Origin: CAYRVX01 sp964642165
Lineage (GTDB): Bacteria > Planctomycetota > Phycisphaerae > SM23-33
Length of the DNA stretch: 21,909 nt
Direction of reading: 5' to 3'
NCBI GenBank assembly: GCA_964642165.1
Contig: CAZXOC010000110.1
Span: forward strand, 1 to 21,909
The notes beneath the pieces were generated by a model. The model made no database searches. It was not told the origin of the DNA and saw only the letters and a list, made by a program, of their open reading frames with translations. Positions within the stretch are counted from its first letter, which is position 1. The number at the start of each line of letters is the position of its first letter. Shown in pieces: positions 5,355-14,243 of this stretch. The translations under genes were made by a program, and so were the position numbers.

Positions 5355-7814
5355 ATGCGTCGAGTGACGGCTCTGGTGGCACTGACCGGCGTGCTGACGG
5401 GCAGTGGGTTGGTTCCGACCCGCGTGGCCGAGGCCCAGGCAAGAGGGCGGGCGGCGGCAAAAGCCCCGCCGAAGAAGGCGGAGTTCTCCGACGAGCGGGT
5501 CGCCGAGGCCATCCGCAAGGGCGTGGCGTACCTCAAGAAGATCCAGAAGCCCGACGGCTCGTGGGGTCCGTTCGGGACCAAGGGCAAAGGGCACTACTAC
5601 CCCGTCGGCCCGACGGCGATGGCGACGTACGCCCTGCTGGAGAGCGGGCAGTGCCGCTACGACACGCCCGAGATGAAGAAGGCCCTCGACTTCCTGGAGA
5701 AGTGGCAGCCGAAGAAGCTCTCGACGACCAAGATCCAGAAGCTCGACGAGGGCTACAAGAAGAGCTGGGAGCGCTACTGCCACATGACGTACTCGCTGGG
5801 GCTGCGGGCGAATGCCTGGCTCGCCGCGGCGAAGCAGGGCGCCCGCAAGTACCGCGCCCACCTCCGCCGGGACGCCGCGCAGCTCATCCGGTCGACCAAG
5901 GACGGCAGCTACAACTACCACTCCTACGGGCAGATGCAAAGCTCGGGCGACAACTCCAACAGCCAGTACGGCGTGCTGGGGGTCTGGGCGGCCGCCCAGC
6001 TCGATGAGGAGGTGCCCCGGCAGTACTGGTACGTCGTCCTCAAGCACTGGCTGGAGTGCGTCAACTCGGACGGCGGCTGGTCGTATCGCCGCGGGATGGC
6101 GTCCACCGCCACGATGACGACGGCGGGGCTGGCGACGATGTTCGTCTGCTACGACAACCTGCTGGCCGACGGCTTCATCAAGTGCGACCAGGGCCCGCGG
6201 GTCCAGGCGGTGCTGCGCCCGCTGACGCGCGGGCTGGACTGGATGGACCGCTACTTCGCCGGCACGCTGGCGGGCCAGAAGCTCGGCTACGGGGACATCT
6301 TCTACCTGCTGTACGGCATCGAGCGGATCGGGCTGGCGAGCGGGTACAAGTACTTCGGCAAGGCCGACTGGTACAAGCTCGGGGCCGTCCGCCTGCTGGA
6401 CATGCAGAGCCCCGACGGCTCCTGGAAGGGCAGGCGCGGGGACGTCGTCGCGACGGCGTTCGCGCTGCTGTTCCTGGTCCGCGGGCGGCACGCCGTGCTG
6501 TTCAACAAGCTCGAGTTCGACGGCGACTGGAACAACCGCCCGCGCGACTTGGCGGCGCTGTGCCGCTGGACGGGGCGGGAATTCGAGGAGACGACGGTCA
6601 ACTGGCAGATCGTCAACCTGAAGGTGCCCCCCGAGGAGTGGCACGACGCGCCGATCCTGTACATCTCCGGGTCGCGGGCGCCGAAGTTCACCGGGCCCCA
6701 GCTCGACGCCCTTCGCACGTACGTCCACCAGGGCGGCACGATCCTGAGCTGCACCGAGTGTGAGGGCGCCGGCTACAGCAAGGGCATCCGCGAGGCGTTC
6801 GCCAAGATGTTCCCCAAGTACAAGCTCACCGAGTGCCCCAAGGACCACGAGCTCTATTCGATCAACTTCAAGCTGGGCGGCTTCCCCGAGTTCCACATCA
6901 TCACCAACGGCGTCCGCCTGCTGGTGGTCCACACGGACAAGGACCTGCCCAAGAGCTGGCAGATGCGCCTGTGGCAGTCGGACAAGCCGGCGTTCCAGGC
7001 GCCGGTCAACATGGCGATGTACGTGACGGCGAAGGCCCTGGCGGAGAAGGCCCTGGCCGCCCGGGGCACGAACATCTGGCCGCCGCCGGTCGAGGGCCTC
7101 CAGCCCGCCCGCACCGTGAAGGTCGCGCGCCTCCGGTACGACACGGCCGGGGGGAAGAAGGGCAACTACGACCCCGAGCCGCTGGCATGGACGCGGTTCG
7201 CTCGCCTGATGGCGAGGGACACGAAGACGAAGGTCGACGTGGCCGGACCGATGCCCATCGCCGAGCTCGCCGCCAGCGGCGCGAAGCTGGCCGTCCTGTG
7301 CGGCACGGACCGGATCGTTCCGTCCGACGACGACGTCAAGGCCCTTCAGCAGTTCCTGCGGAACGGCGGGCTGCTGCTCCTGGAGGCGGCGGGCGGCGCG
7401 TGGGCCAAGGGCCGGTCGGGCCAGAGGGCGTTCCACGAGTCCGCCGAGGTGCTCACCGGGCGGATCGCCGCCGGGCTGCCGGACGACCTGGTGCCCCGCA
7501 AGCGCATCCGCCGGCTGACGGTGAACTCGCCGCTCTTCCAGCAGAAGGGCTTCGAGACCAAGAAGGTCAGCTTCCGGCGCTTCACGCGGGTGAAGGTGGG
7601 CATTCGGGAGAGGGTCCCGCTGCTCAAGGTCCTGCTGGACGCGAAGAACGACCCGCTGATCCTGCTCAGCGGGGAGGACCTCACCGCGGCGCTGGCCGGC
7701 AGCGCCAGCCACGAGGTCCACGGCTACACGCCGACGTCGGCGTTCGAGATCATGCGGAACATCGTGGTGTCGAAGGCGACGAAGGCCCCCGCCAGGCCCG
7801 CGCCGCGAAGGTAG
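5355..7814 (+). CDS. secreted alpha/alpha-toroid (prenyltransferase/squalene-cyclase-like) protein with DUF4159-type domains
   Basis: An 819-residue exported protein. Residues 1-29 form a signal peptide (MRR, a hydrophobic core, then VAEAQA); there is no lipobox Cys. Residues about 45-385 carry repeats of the terpenoid-cyclase/prenyltransferase alpha-alpha toroid type (IQKPDGSWGPFG near 64, NSDGGWSYRRG near 237, MQSPDGSWKGRRG near 350). Residues about 415-530 and 586-690 look like two DUF4159 or glutamine-amidotransferase-like alpha/beta domains. Each has an APILYISG- or LAVLCGTD-like strand and a HQGGTIL or RNGGLLLLEA turn. DUF4159 has no established biochemical function. The ATG at 5355 is chosen for its GGGAG site nine bases upstream and the signal peptide that follows; an upstream in-frame ATG at 5277 would bury the signal. 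Probable periplasmic role unknown. It stands alone behind its own promoter. Confidence 0.82.
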   Translation: MRRVTALVALTGVLTGSGLVPTRVAEAQARGRAAAKAPPKKAEFSDERVAEAIRKGVAYLKKIQKPDGSWGPFGTKGKGHYYPVGPTAMATYALLESGQCRYDTPEMKKALDFLEKWQPKKLSTTKIQKLDEGYKKSWERYCHMTYSLGLRANAWLAAAKQGARKYRAHLRRDAAQLIRSTKDGSYNYHSYGQMQSSGDNSNSQYGVLGVWAAAQLDEEVPRQYWYVVLKHWLECVNSDGGWSYRRGMASTATMTTAGLATMFVCYDNLLADGFIKCDQGPRVQAVLRPLTRGLDWMDRYFAGTLAGQKLGYGDIFYLLYGIERIGLASGYKYFGKADWYKLGAVRLLDMQSPDGSWKGRRGDVVATAFALLFLVRGRHAVLFNKLEFDGDWNNRPRDLAALCRWTGREFEETTVNWQIVNLKVPPEEWHDAPILYISGSRAPKFTGPQLDALRTYVHQGGTILSCTECEGAGYSKGIREAFAKMFPKYKLTECPKDHELYSINFKLGGFPEFHIITNGVRLLVVHTDKDLPKSWQMRLWQSDKPAFQAPVNMAMYVTAKALAEKALAARGTNIWPPPVEGLQPARTVKVARLRYDTAGGKKGNYDPEPLAWTRFARLMARDTKTKVDVAGPMPIAELAASGAKLAVLCGTDRIVPSDDDVKALQQFLRNGGLLLLEAAGGAWAKGRSGQRAFHESAEVLTGRIAAGLPDDLVPRKRIRRLTVNSPLFQQKGFETKKVSFRRFTRVKVGIRERVPLLKVLLDAKNDPLILLSGEDLTAALAGSASHEVHGYTPTSAFEIMRNIVVSKATKAPARPAPRR

Positions 7815-7836
7815 GACAAGCCTGGGCTCGCCGCGC

Positions 7837-10167
7837 CTACGGTTCGTCGGCCTGGACGGCCTCGGGCGCGTCCGCCGCCGCCGCCTCGATCGGCTCGCGC
7901 CAGGACGACGAGGCGAAGTGTGCGTCGACGGTGGTGCGCGGACGGGTGCCGATGCCGGGCACGTGCATCAGCTCGTCGCTCAGCCGATCGGCGACTTGCA
8001 GGAAGGCGTTGACCACGGTCGGGTCGAACTGCGTGCCGCTGGCGCGATGGACCTCGCCGAGGGCCTCGGCGCACGTCTTGGCGTTGCGGAACGTCCGCGG
8101 GGAGGTCATGGCATCGAAGGCGTCGGCTACGGCGAGGATCCGGGCCGTCAGCGGGATGGCCGCGCCGGAGATGCCCTCGGGGTAGCCCATTCCGTCGTAC
8201 CGCTCGTGATGGTAGCGGACGGCGGGGATTTCCTGCTCCAGGAACTCCATCCGCTCCATGATGCGCACGCTCAGCAGCGGGTGCCTGCGCATGACGGCCC
8301 TCTCGGGTTCGCCCAGCTCCGTGGGGCACAGAAGGATCGAGTCGGACAGGGCGACCATGCCGATGTCGTGCATCACCGCCGCGATCTCGATCCGCTTGAT
8401 GACCCGCTCCGGCAGCTCCATCTCCCGGGCGATCAACGTGGCGTAGTGCTGCACCTTGCGCGTGTGATCGGCCATGTGCGGGTCGCGATGATACAGGATG
8501 TCCATCACCTGCTCGAAGGCCAGCACGAAGAGGTCCTTGAACTGGTGGTCGAGCCCCGCGAGCTTCTTGCTGAGCACCGCGATCTTGCCGGTCTCGTTCT
8601 CCTCGCTGTCGATGGGGGGCACGTGGAGGTCGTGGGCCTGGACGACGCGGTTTCGGCCAAGCTGCTTGGCCGTGTACAACGCCCGGTCCGCCAGGCTCAT
8701 CATCGCCCCGGGCCCGTCCATCTCGCCGGCGTTCAAGTCGGCGATGCCGAGGGAGGAGGTGATGTTCAGCTCCAGGTCGCCGACGTTGACCTCGACCTGG
8801 GAGACGGCCTCGCGGATCCGCTCGGCGACGGCGGCGGCATCCGGGGCCGCCGTCTCCGGCAGCAGCACGGCGAACTCGTCGCCGCCGAAGCGCGCGGGCA
8901 GGTCGGCCTTGCGACAGGCCGCCTCGATCGCGCCCGAGACCTGCTTGAGCACGTCGTCGCCCGCCTGGTGCCCGCCGGCGTCGTTCACCGCCTTGAAGAA
9001 GTCAATGTCCATGACGGTGACCGACAGCGGGCGGTTGTAGCGCCGGGCCTGATGGTAGAAGCACTCCAGCACCTGCTCGAAGTGGCGCCGGTTGGCCAGG
9101 CCGGTCAGCTCGTCGGTCTTGGAGATGTGCGCGAGCTTGACGAAGGCGTTCTCCAGGCGCCGGGCGAGCATCAGCGGCTCGCCGTGCAGGTTGCGGGCGA
9201 GGCTCTCCGGCGATTCCTCGCCGGACTCCAGCCGCTGAAGCCGCGTCAGCAGCCGGACCACCGGGCCCGTGATCAGCATGTGCGAGCCGAGAATCACCAG
9301 CAGCGCCAGCCCCATCGACAACGCCATGACGATGAGCACTATCCGCCGACTGGTGGCGGCCTGGCGGTGAATGTGGACCACCGGCACCGTCGCGAGGTAG
9401 TAGCCCAGGCTCCGGCCACCCACGTCGCGCGTCAGCCACGCCACGGCCAGGTGATCCTCCGACGTCAGCCAGAGCGTCTGCTGCGTCGAGCCGTCCTCCC
9501 GCGCGCCGGGGGGCAGCTTGTCCCCGGAGACGAGCACGAGCTTCCCGCCGGTGGCCGGGGCGAGCACGTCCAGCAGCTTCGCGTCGAGCGCCCGCGCCAG
9601 CCACAGGCACCCCTGGGGCTCGGCGTCCCCGGGCGACGAGGCCCCGGCGGAGATGGGCTGCCGCGCGAACAGCCCCGGGCCGCCCGGCAGGCGGATCGAG
9701 CCGGAGGCGGCCCCCAGGCGGGTCAGGTCCACCGCGGCGAGCGACGAGGCGATCTCGCCGGCCTGTTCCTCGGATGGGCGGGTCCGTAGCGACGCGGCCG
9801 ACCAGCACCCCGTCAGGCGGCCGCTCGCGTCGGTCACCCAGACCCACGTCACCTCGGCGGGGGTCGCCGCCTCGGCCAGAAAGGCCTCGAAGTCCTCCCG
9901 CCCCGACGGCTGGACGAGGCCCTTCCCCGCGGCGCTGCGGGTCCAGATGGCCGCCGCGCGCATCAGGCTGCGTTGTTCGGCCCGGATGGCGAGTTGGGTG
10001 GCGTGCTCCATCCGGACCGCCTCTTTGCGCAGGGCGGTCCATTTCTGCGCCTCGGTATGCGGGCCGAGACAGAACAGGTCGAGCAGGAAGATCCCCCCAG
10101 CCGCGAGCACGGCCAGGATCAACAGAACGCCCGGTGACGTCAGTTTCAGCCGAGTCATCTTCTTCAC
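7837..10167 (-). CDS. membrane GGDEF + HD-GYP protein (bifunctional cyclic di-GMP enzyme candidate)
   Basis: 776 residues. TM helix at about 12-34, an extracytoplasmic sensory region of about 240 residues (CHASE-like), a second TM at 275-298, a short linker, GGDEF at about 350-508 and HD-GYP at about 555-728. The diguanylate cyclase site is intact (RFGGDEF, 428-432) and has an inhibitory RxxD (Arg419-Asp422) exactly five residues before it. The HD-GYP phosphodiesterase retains His568, His600-Asp601, His629, His653-His654, the GYP at 661-663 and Asp682. Its HDIGK is HDIGM (Lys to Met). It may therefore both make and degrade c-di-GMP, switched by the sensor. The start is GTG 10167; ATG 10158 is equally possible. 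Convergent with the toroid gene (22-base gap). Confidence 0.92.
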   Translation of the reverse strand: MKKMTRLKLTSPGVLLILAVLAAGGIFLLDLFCLGPHTEAQKWTALRKEAVRMEHATQLAIRAEQRSLMRAAAIWTRSAAGKGLVQPSGREDFEAFLAEAATPAEVTWVWVTDASGRLTGCWSAASLRTRPSEEQAGEIASSLAAVDLTRLGAASGSIRLPGGPGLFARQPISAGASSPGDAEPQGCLWLARALDAKLLDVLAPATGGKLVLVSGDKLPPGAREDGSTQQTLWLTSEDHLAVAWLTRDVGGRSLGYYLATVPVVHIHRQAATSRRIVLIVMALSMGLALLVILGSHMLITGPVVRLLTRLQRLESGEESPESLARNLHGEPLMLARRLENAFVKLAHISKTDELTGLANRRHFEQVLECFYHQARRYNRPLSVTVMDIDFFKAVNDAGGHQAGDDVLKQVSGAIEAACRKADLPARFGGDEFAVLLPETAAPDAAAVAERIREAVSQVEVNVGDLELNITSSLGIADLNAGEMDGPGAMMSLADRALYTAKQLGRNRVVQAHDLHVPPIDSEENETGKIAVLSKKLAGLDHQFKDLFVLAFEQVMDILYHRDPHMADHTRKVQHYATLIAREMELPERVIKRIEIAAVMHDIGMVALSDSILLCPTELGEPERAVMRRHPLLSVRIMERMEFLEQEIPAVRYHHERYDGMGYPEGISGAAIPLTARILAVADAFDAMTSPRTFRNAKTCAEALGEVHRASGTQFDPTVVNAFLQVADRLSDELMHVPGIGTRPRTTVDAHFASSSWREPIEAAAADAPEAVQADEP

Positions 10168-10340
10168 CCGAATGGCGGCGCACGGGCCGGGCCGGCCACG
10201 ACGTGAGCCGGAAACGATTCGTGCGCTAGCACATATCGGCCAGGAGGTGAGCCGGCTTGCCTAGTGCCGGGAGAATTCTGGGGGCAGGTCATTCCCGGGC
10301 GTCCCCGCACGCAACGGGCCTGCCGAGGGCGAAGACGACC

Positions 10341-10380
10341 TCGCCCTGCCCGGACGGCTGGGCCGCTGCGGCGCAGCGGG
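10341..10380. other. GC hairpin downstream of the response regulator (weak terminator candidate)
   Basis: The 231-base gap between the response regulator and the GGDEF/HD-GYP gene holds a perfect 7-bp stem, CCGCTGC (10363-10369) / GCAGCGG (10373-10379), about 20 bases past the regulator stop. A second weaker stem, GGGCGA/TCGCCC, lies nearby (10327-10346). Neither is followed by a T-run, so Rho-independent termination is doubtful. Confidence 0.3.
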
Positions 10381-10398
10381 ACCGCGGCCGGGACGATC

Positions 10399-11046
10399 CT
10401 ACCCGAGCTGCACGATCCCCCGGCGGAGGGCGTACTTCACCAACGCGGTCTGGTCGTGGATGTCGAGCTTCCGCATCAGGCGCGTGCGGTGCGTGTCGAC
10501 CGTCTTGACCGCCAGCCCCAGGTCCTTCGCCGCGTCGCGGTTGGTCTTGCCCTCCGCGATGAGCTGAAGCACCTGCCGCTCCCGAAGCGTCAGGCTCTCG
10601 TAGGGGTCCTCTGCGTTGCGGCCGAGGCGATGGAGAACGTTCCGCGAAATCCCAGGCGCCAGGTACAACTCCCCCCGCGCGACCGTCTGGAGGGCGTCGA
10701 CCAGTTGGTCGTTGTCGGCTTCCTTCATCAGGTACCCGGAGGCGCCGTTCTCCAGCGACCGTGCGACGAACTCCTCGTCATCGTGCATGCTGAGCATCAG
10801 CACGGCCAGTTTGCGCAGCTTCCGGGTGACTTCCCGGCAGATGTCCAACCCATTCAACCCCGGCATGGAGATGTCCAGCACCAACACGTCCGGCTTGGCG
10901 GCCAGGACTTGCCTGGTGACCTTCAGGCCGTCGCCGCATTGCCCCACGATCACGAAGTCAGGCTCCTTGTCGATCATCTCCGCCAAGGCCTGGCGCACGA
11001 CCGTGTGGTCATCGGCAAGGAAGACGCGGATCGTGTGTTCCTTCAT
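10399..11046 (-). CDS. NarL/FixJ-family response regulator
   Basis: A 215-residue transcription factor. An N-terminal receiver (about 5-122) has the acidic pair Asp12-Asp13, phospho-acceptor Asp58 (VLDISMPGLNG), Ser86 and Lys108. A C-terminal LuxR-type helix-turn-helix (about 152-210) reads LTLRERQVLQLIAEGKTNRD, then KTVDTHR. All active-site residues are present, so it should be phosphorylated and bind DNA as a dimer. The start is ATG 11046, preceded by GGGAAGGGG. It is divergent from a HisKA_3 histidine kinase, the kinase class that normally partners with NarL-type regulators, so the two are probably cognate. Targets are unknown; the shared intergenic region is a natural candidate. Confidence 0.94.
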   Translation of the reverse strand: MKEHTIRVFLADDHTVVRQALAEMIDKEPDFVIVGQCGDGLKVTRQVLAAKPDVLVLDISMPGLNGLDICREVTRKLRKLAVLMLSMHDDEEFVARSLENGASGYLMKEADNDQLVDALQTVARGELYLAPGISRNVLHRLGRNAEDPYESLTLRERQVLQLIAEGKTNRDAAKDLGLAVKTVDTHRTRLMRKLDIHDQTALVKYALRRGIVQLG

Positions 11047-11374
11047 AAGGCCCCTTCCCGTTGCGGGGACGACAGGATTGGGCGGATGGGCTTCCTTCCC
11101 CAGGGACCGCGGCTCCGTGCGCGCCGGGTTCCGGAAAATACGAAGGCAAAGCCGGAATTGTCCGCCCAATTCTAGCGCTTCCGAGAAGCGGGGACAAGGG
11201 AAATAGGCGCCTCTTCCGTTCGGGCTGTCCGCAACGGCTGCTGGCGTATGCCCCTCGGGGAAGCTCCGCCGGAGAACATCCGGTCGATGGCACGGTAGGT
11301 TCGTCCCCGTCACGGGTTAGTTCGTATGGGCGGCCCGGCGGGGGGCTTCGTCCGCGGCCGGAAGAGGAGGACAC
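11047..11374. promoter_or_regulatory. divergent regulator/kinase intergenic region with two dyads
   Basis: A 328-base gene-free stretch between the divergently transcribed response regulator and histidine kinase. It contains two adjacent perfect inverted repeats: GAATTG-N6-CAATTC (11155-11172) and CGCTTC-N3-GAAGCG (11176-11190), just three bases apart. The first sits in locally AT-rich DNA. I found no convincing -35/-10 pair on either strand. The dyads are candidate operators for the flanking regulator (inference). Confidence 0.45.
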
Positions 11375-13453
11375 ATGGAACCAGAGCGGATTCCGCCCCA
11401 CCGTGGGGGCCTGGGGGCCGCCCGTGAGGCGGACGGCTCGGCCGACTTCTGCCAGCGGCTGGAACTCGAAGCGACCGTCTCGGCGATCGCGACCCGGCTG
11501 GTCGGCGCCGCCGACCTCGACGAGGTCATCCGGTCGGTCCTGGCCGACCTGGGGGCCGCCGCCTCCGCGGAACGGGCGTTCCTGCTGCGTTTCGCCGACC
11601 AGCCGCCGGTGATCTCGGAGGCGTACGAGTGGTGCCTCGACGGGTCGCGCCCGTCCGTCCGGCAACTTCGCGGCCAGTCCTGCGAGGCCCTGGCCTGCTG
11701 GATGGATGCCCTCCGCGCCGGGGAGAGCTTGCGTGTCGCCTCCCCGTCGGACCTGCCGGACGACGCCCGCCGCGAGCGGGACGTGCTCGAGGCCTGCGGC
11801 GGCTGTCTCCTGGCCGCCGGCGTGTCGGTGGACGGCCGACTGGGCGGCGTCCTCGGCGTGGGCGGCGCGGCGACAAGGGGCGGATCGACGCAGCAGACCG
11901 CAACTCTCCTTTCGAGAATCTCCCCGATCGTCGCCCGCGCCCTGGCCGCTCGGGCACACAACGCCGAGCTCGAGCGGCGGTTCGCTCGATGCGCCGCCGA
12001 GCTGCGCGAGACCGAACGGCAGTACCGCGCGCTCGTCGAGAACCTCAACGTGGCGGTCTTCCGAGTGACCACCGACCCCGCCGGCCGCGTCCTCCAGGCC
12101 AACCCCGCCATGGTCGAGATGTTCGGCTACGACAGCCTCGAGGAGTTCATGCGCGCGCCCGTCGTCAAGCACTACGTCGATCCCGCGGACCGACAGCGGG
12201 TCCTGGCGGAGGTCGCCCGGACCGGCCGCATCGACTACATCGAGATCCGCCAACGCAGGAAGGACGGTACGGAGTTCTGGGTCAGCCTGACGGAACGGGC
12301 CCGGCACGACGAGAACGGCCGGGCGCGATGGCTCGAAGGCGTCCTGACGGACATCACCGAGCGGAAGCGGGCCGCCGATGCCCTCCGGGCCAGCGAGCGG
12401 CGCTACCGGGGGCTGGTCGAGTCCCAGCAGGACTTCGTCGTCCGCGTCGATCCCGCGGGCGTCCTGACATTCGTCAACGACGCCTACTGCCGGGTGGCCG
12501 GCAAGCGGCGCGACGAGCTGCTCTCCCTGCCCTACCGGACGCTGGTCCACCGGGAGGACGCCGATGTCCTGGTGGCGGCGGCGGGTGCCATTCGCCAGCC
12601 GCCGCATCGCGCGATGGTGGAAGTCCGGCTCCGCACGGCCGGCGGGTGGCGCTGGACCGAGTGGGAGAGCTACGCCATCCACGATGCGAGCGGGCGCCTC
12701 ATCGAGATCCAGGGCGTCGGGAGGGACGTCACCGACCGCAAGGAGGCCGAACAGGCCCTGCGGCTCGTCGACCGCAGGCTGATGACCGCGCGCGAGACGG
12801 AACGCCGCCACCTCGCCGCCGAGCTGCACGACGCGGTCGGCCAGAGCCTCGTGGCGCTGAAGCTCTCCCTCCAGAACCTCCTGGCCGCCGATCGGGCCCG
12901 GCTGCCCGCCGAGGCCGGCACCGCCCTGGACGGCGCCGCCCGGCAGTGCGCCGACCTCATCCGCGAGATCCGGCACATCTGCCAGGGGCTCTACCCGCCG
13001 GCGCTGGAGTCGTTCGGCCTGGCGATGGCCTTGAGGCAGATGGCCGGACGCTGCTCCGGCGCCGACGTGCGCGCGGAGGTGGTGTGCGCCCGTGACCTGG
13101 CGGCCGCACGCTTCGGCAACGAGATCGAGATCGCCCTCTTCCGCATCGCGCAGGAGGCCGTCAGCAACGCCCTTCGCCACAGCCGGGGCGATCGCATCGA
13201 ACTGGCGCTCCTTCGCGAGGACGAGTCGCTTGTCCTGACGGTGTGCGACAACGGCGTGGGCTTCGACGCGTCGCGCCCGTGCGGCTGCGGCCTGGGCCTC
13301 AGCACGATGAAGCGGCGCGCCGGGGCCGTCGACGGAGAGCTGACGATCCGCCCCGGCGCCGGGGGCACGCGGGTCGAGGCCCGGGTGCCGATCACGACCC
13401 CCCCCGACCGGCCCGCGGGCCGACCCGGCGACGCCGACCAGCCGGGGAGCTGA
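11375..13453 (+). CDS. soluble GAF-PAS-PAS histidine kinase (HisKA_3 class)
   Basis: 692 residues with no membrane segment, so a cytosolic sensor. GAF-like domain at about 33-195, PAS/PAC at about 213-332 and 343-458, HisKA_3 dimerisation domain at about 471-540 with phospho-acceptor His485 (AAELHDAVGQS), and an HATPase_c domain at about 580-675. The ATPase has N-box Asn598, DNGVGF (625-630) and a G2 loop GCGLGLSTM (637-645). HisKA_3 kinases phosphorylate NarL/FixJ regulators, and one is divergently encoded next door. The start ATG 11375 has AGGAGG four bases upstream. The last 20 residues are a Pro/Gly-rich tail. The signal is unknown; Cys residues in the GAF region are not arranged as an obvious metal or heme site. 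Confidence 0.93.
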   Translation: MEPERIPPHRGGLGAAREADGSADFCQRLELEATVSAIATRLVGAADLDEVIRSVLADLGAAASAERAFLLRFADQPPVISEAYEWCLDGSRPSVRQLRGQSCEALACWMDALRAGESLRVASPSDLPDDARRERDVLEACGGCLLAAGVSVDGRLGGVLGVGGAATRGGSTQQTATLLSRISPIVARALAARAHNAELERRFARCAAELRETERQYRALVENLNVAVFRVTTDPAGRVLQANPAMVEMFGYDSLEEFMRAPVVKHYVDPADRQRVLAEVARTGRIDYIEIRQRRKDGTEFWVSLTERARHDENGRARWLEGVLTDITERKRAADALRASERRYRGLVESQQDFVVRVDPAGVLTFVNDAYCRVAGKRRDELLSLPYRTLVHREDADVLVAAAGAIRQPPHRAMVEVRLRTAGGWRWTEWESYAIHDASGRLIEIQGVGRDVTDRKEAEQALRLVDRRLMTARETERRHLAAELHDAVGQSLVALKLSLQNLLAADRARLPAEAGTALDGAARQCADLIREIRHICQGLYPPALESFGLAMALRQMAGRCSGADVRAEVVCARDLAAARFGNEIEIALFRIAQEAVSNALRHSRGDRIELALLREDESLVLTVCDNGVGFDASRPCGCGLGLSTMKRRAGAVDGELTIRPGAGGTRVEARVPITTPPDRPAGRPGDADQPGS

Positions 13454-13482
13454 CCGCCGCCGACGCGCCGCGTCCTTTTCGC

Positions 13483-13511
13483 CTTCCAAACCACCGTCCG
13501 CTCTCTACAAT
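13483..13511 (+). promoter_or_regulatory. candidate promoter of the HAD gene
   Basis: -10 TACAAT (13506-13511) with a poor -35 (CTTCCA, 13483-13488) 17 bases upstream. Only 11 bases separate the -10 from ATG 13523, implying a leader of at most about 5 nt. No Shine-Dalgarno is present. Confidence 0.5.
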
Positions 13512-13522
13512 CCGCAGTCGCC

Positions 13523-14200
13523 ATGGACGCCCTGATCTTCGACTTCGACGGCGTGGTGGTGGACTCCGAGCCGATCCACCTGGCGGGCTTCCAGCGCGTG
13601 CTGGAGTCGATCGGCCTGAATCTCACCGAGGAGGACTACTACGCGCGGTACCTGGGCTACGACGACCACGACTGCCTGCTCGTCGCCGCACGCGACGCGG
13701 GGCGCGCCCTCGACGAGGCGCAGATCGCCGAGCTGACGCGGGCCAAGACCGCCTGCGTGCAGCAGGCCTTCGCCGAGTCGATCCGCCCGCTGCCCGGCGC
13801 CGCCGAGCTGATCCGAGCCGCCGCGGCCGAAGCCGTGCCCCTGGCCGTCTGCTCCGGGGCCCTGCGCGAGGAGATCGAGCTGGCCTCGCGCACGATCGCC
13901 GTGTGGGCGTGCTTCCAGGCCGTCGTCGCCGCCCGCGACGTCCGCCGCGGCAAGCCCGATCCCGAGGGCTACGCCAAGGCTCGCGAGCGGCTCGCCGCCG
14001 CGACCGGGCGCGAGCTGCGCCCCGGCCGCTGCGTCGCCGTCGAGGACTCCCCGGCCGGCATCGAGGCCGCGGCCGCCGCCGGCATGAAGACCCTCGCCGT
14101 CACCAACTCCTACGCCCGCGAGCACCTCGCCGCCGACCGGGTGGTGGCCTCCCTGGCGGCCGTCACGCTGGCGGACGTGAGGCGCCTCGCCGGGCCGTGA
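13523..14200 (+). CDS. HAD-superfamily hydrolase (beta-phosphoglucomutase/phosphatase-like)
   Basis: A 225-residue HAD subfamily I protein. Motif I is FDFDGVVVDSEP (nucleophile Asp7, acid/base Asp9), motif II is Ser111 in VCSGA, motif III Lys144 in RRGKPDP, and motif IV Glu174-Asp175 in VEDSPAGIEAA. The helical cap lies between motif I and residue about 90. Such enzymes dephosphorylate or isomerise small sugar phosphates; beta-phosphoglucomutase, phosphoglycolate phosphatase and sugar-phosphate phosphatase are all possible and cannot be separated here. The start is ATG 13523, apparently leaderless. It is 69 bases after the histidine kinase but has its own -10, and is convergent with the glycosyltransferase. 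Confidence 0.9.
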   Translation: MDALIFDFDGVVVDSEPIHLAGFQRVLESIGLNLTEEDYYARYLGYDDHDCLLVAARDAGRALDEAQIAELTRAKTACVQQAFAESIRPLPGAAELIRAAAAEAVPLAVCSGALREEIELASRTIAVWACFQAVVAARDVRRGKPDPEGYAKARERLAAATGRELRPGRCVAVEDSPAGIEAAAAAGMKTLAVTNSYAREHLAADRVVASLAAVTLADVRRLAGP

Positions 14201-14211
14201 GGCCCCGCCCC

Positions 14212-14235
14212 GCCGGCGAGCCCGAACCCGCCGGC
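14212..14235. terminator. hairpin between convergent HAD and glycosyltransferase genes
   Basis: Perfect 7-bp stem GCCGGCG (14212-14218) / CGCCGGC (14229-14235) with a 10-base loop, lying in the 43-base gap between two converging stop codons. There is no T-run on either side, so this is a candidate shared terminator on position only. Confidence 0.35.
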
Positions 14236-14243
14236 TGCTCAGC

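Noticed and set aside
5253..7721. 822-codon minus-strand open frame opposite the toroid/DUF4159 gene
   Set aside because: Antisense to a gene with a clear signal peptide and domains; the translation is Val/Leu/Arg/Gln biased with no recognisable motif.
7918..9789. 623-codon plus-strand open frame opposite the GGDEF/HD-GYP gene
   Set aside because: Codon-bias shadow; the opposite strand has all the catalytic motifs.
11009..13489. 826-codon minus-strand open frame opposite the histidine kinase
   Set aside because: Antisense shadow of a well-defined kinase; it also runs into the response regulator in the wrong frame.
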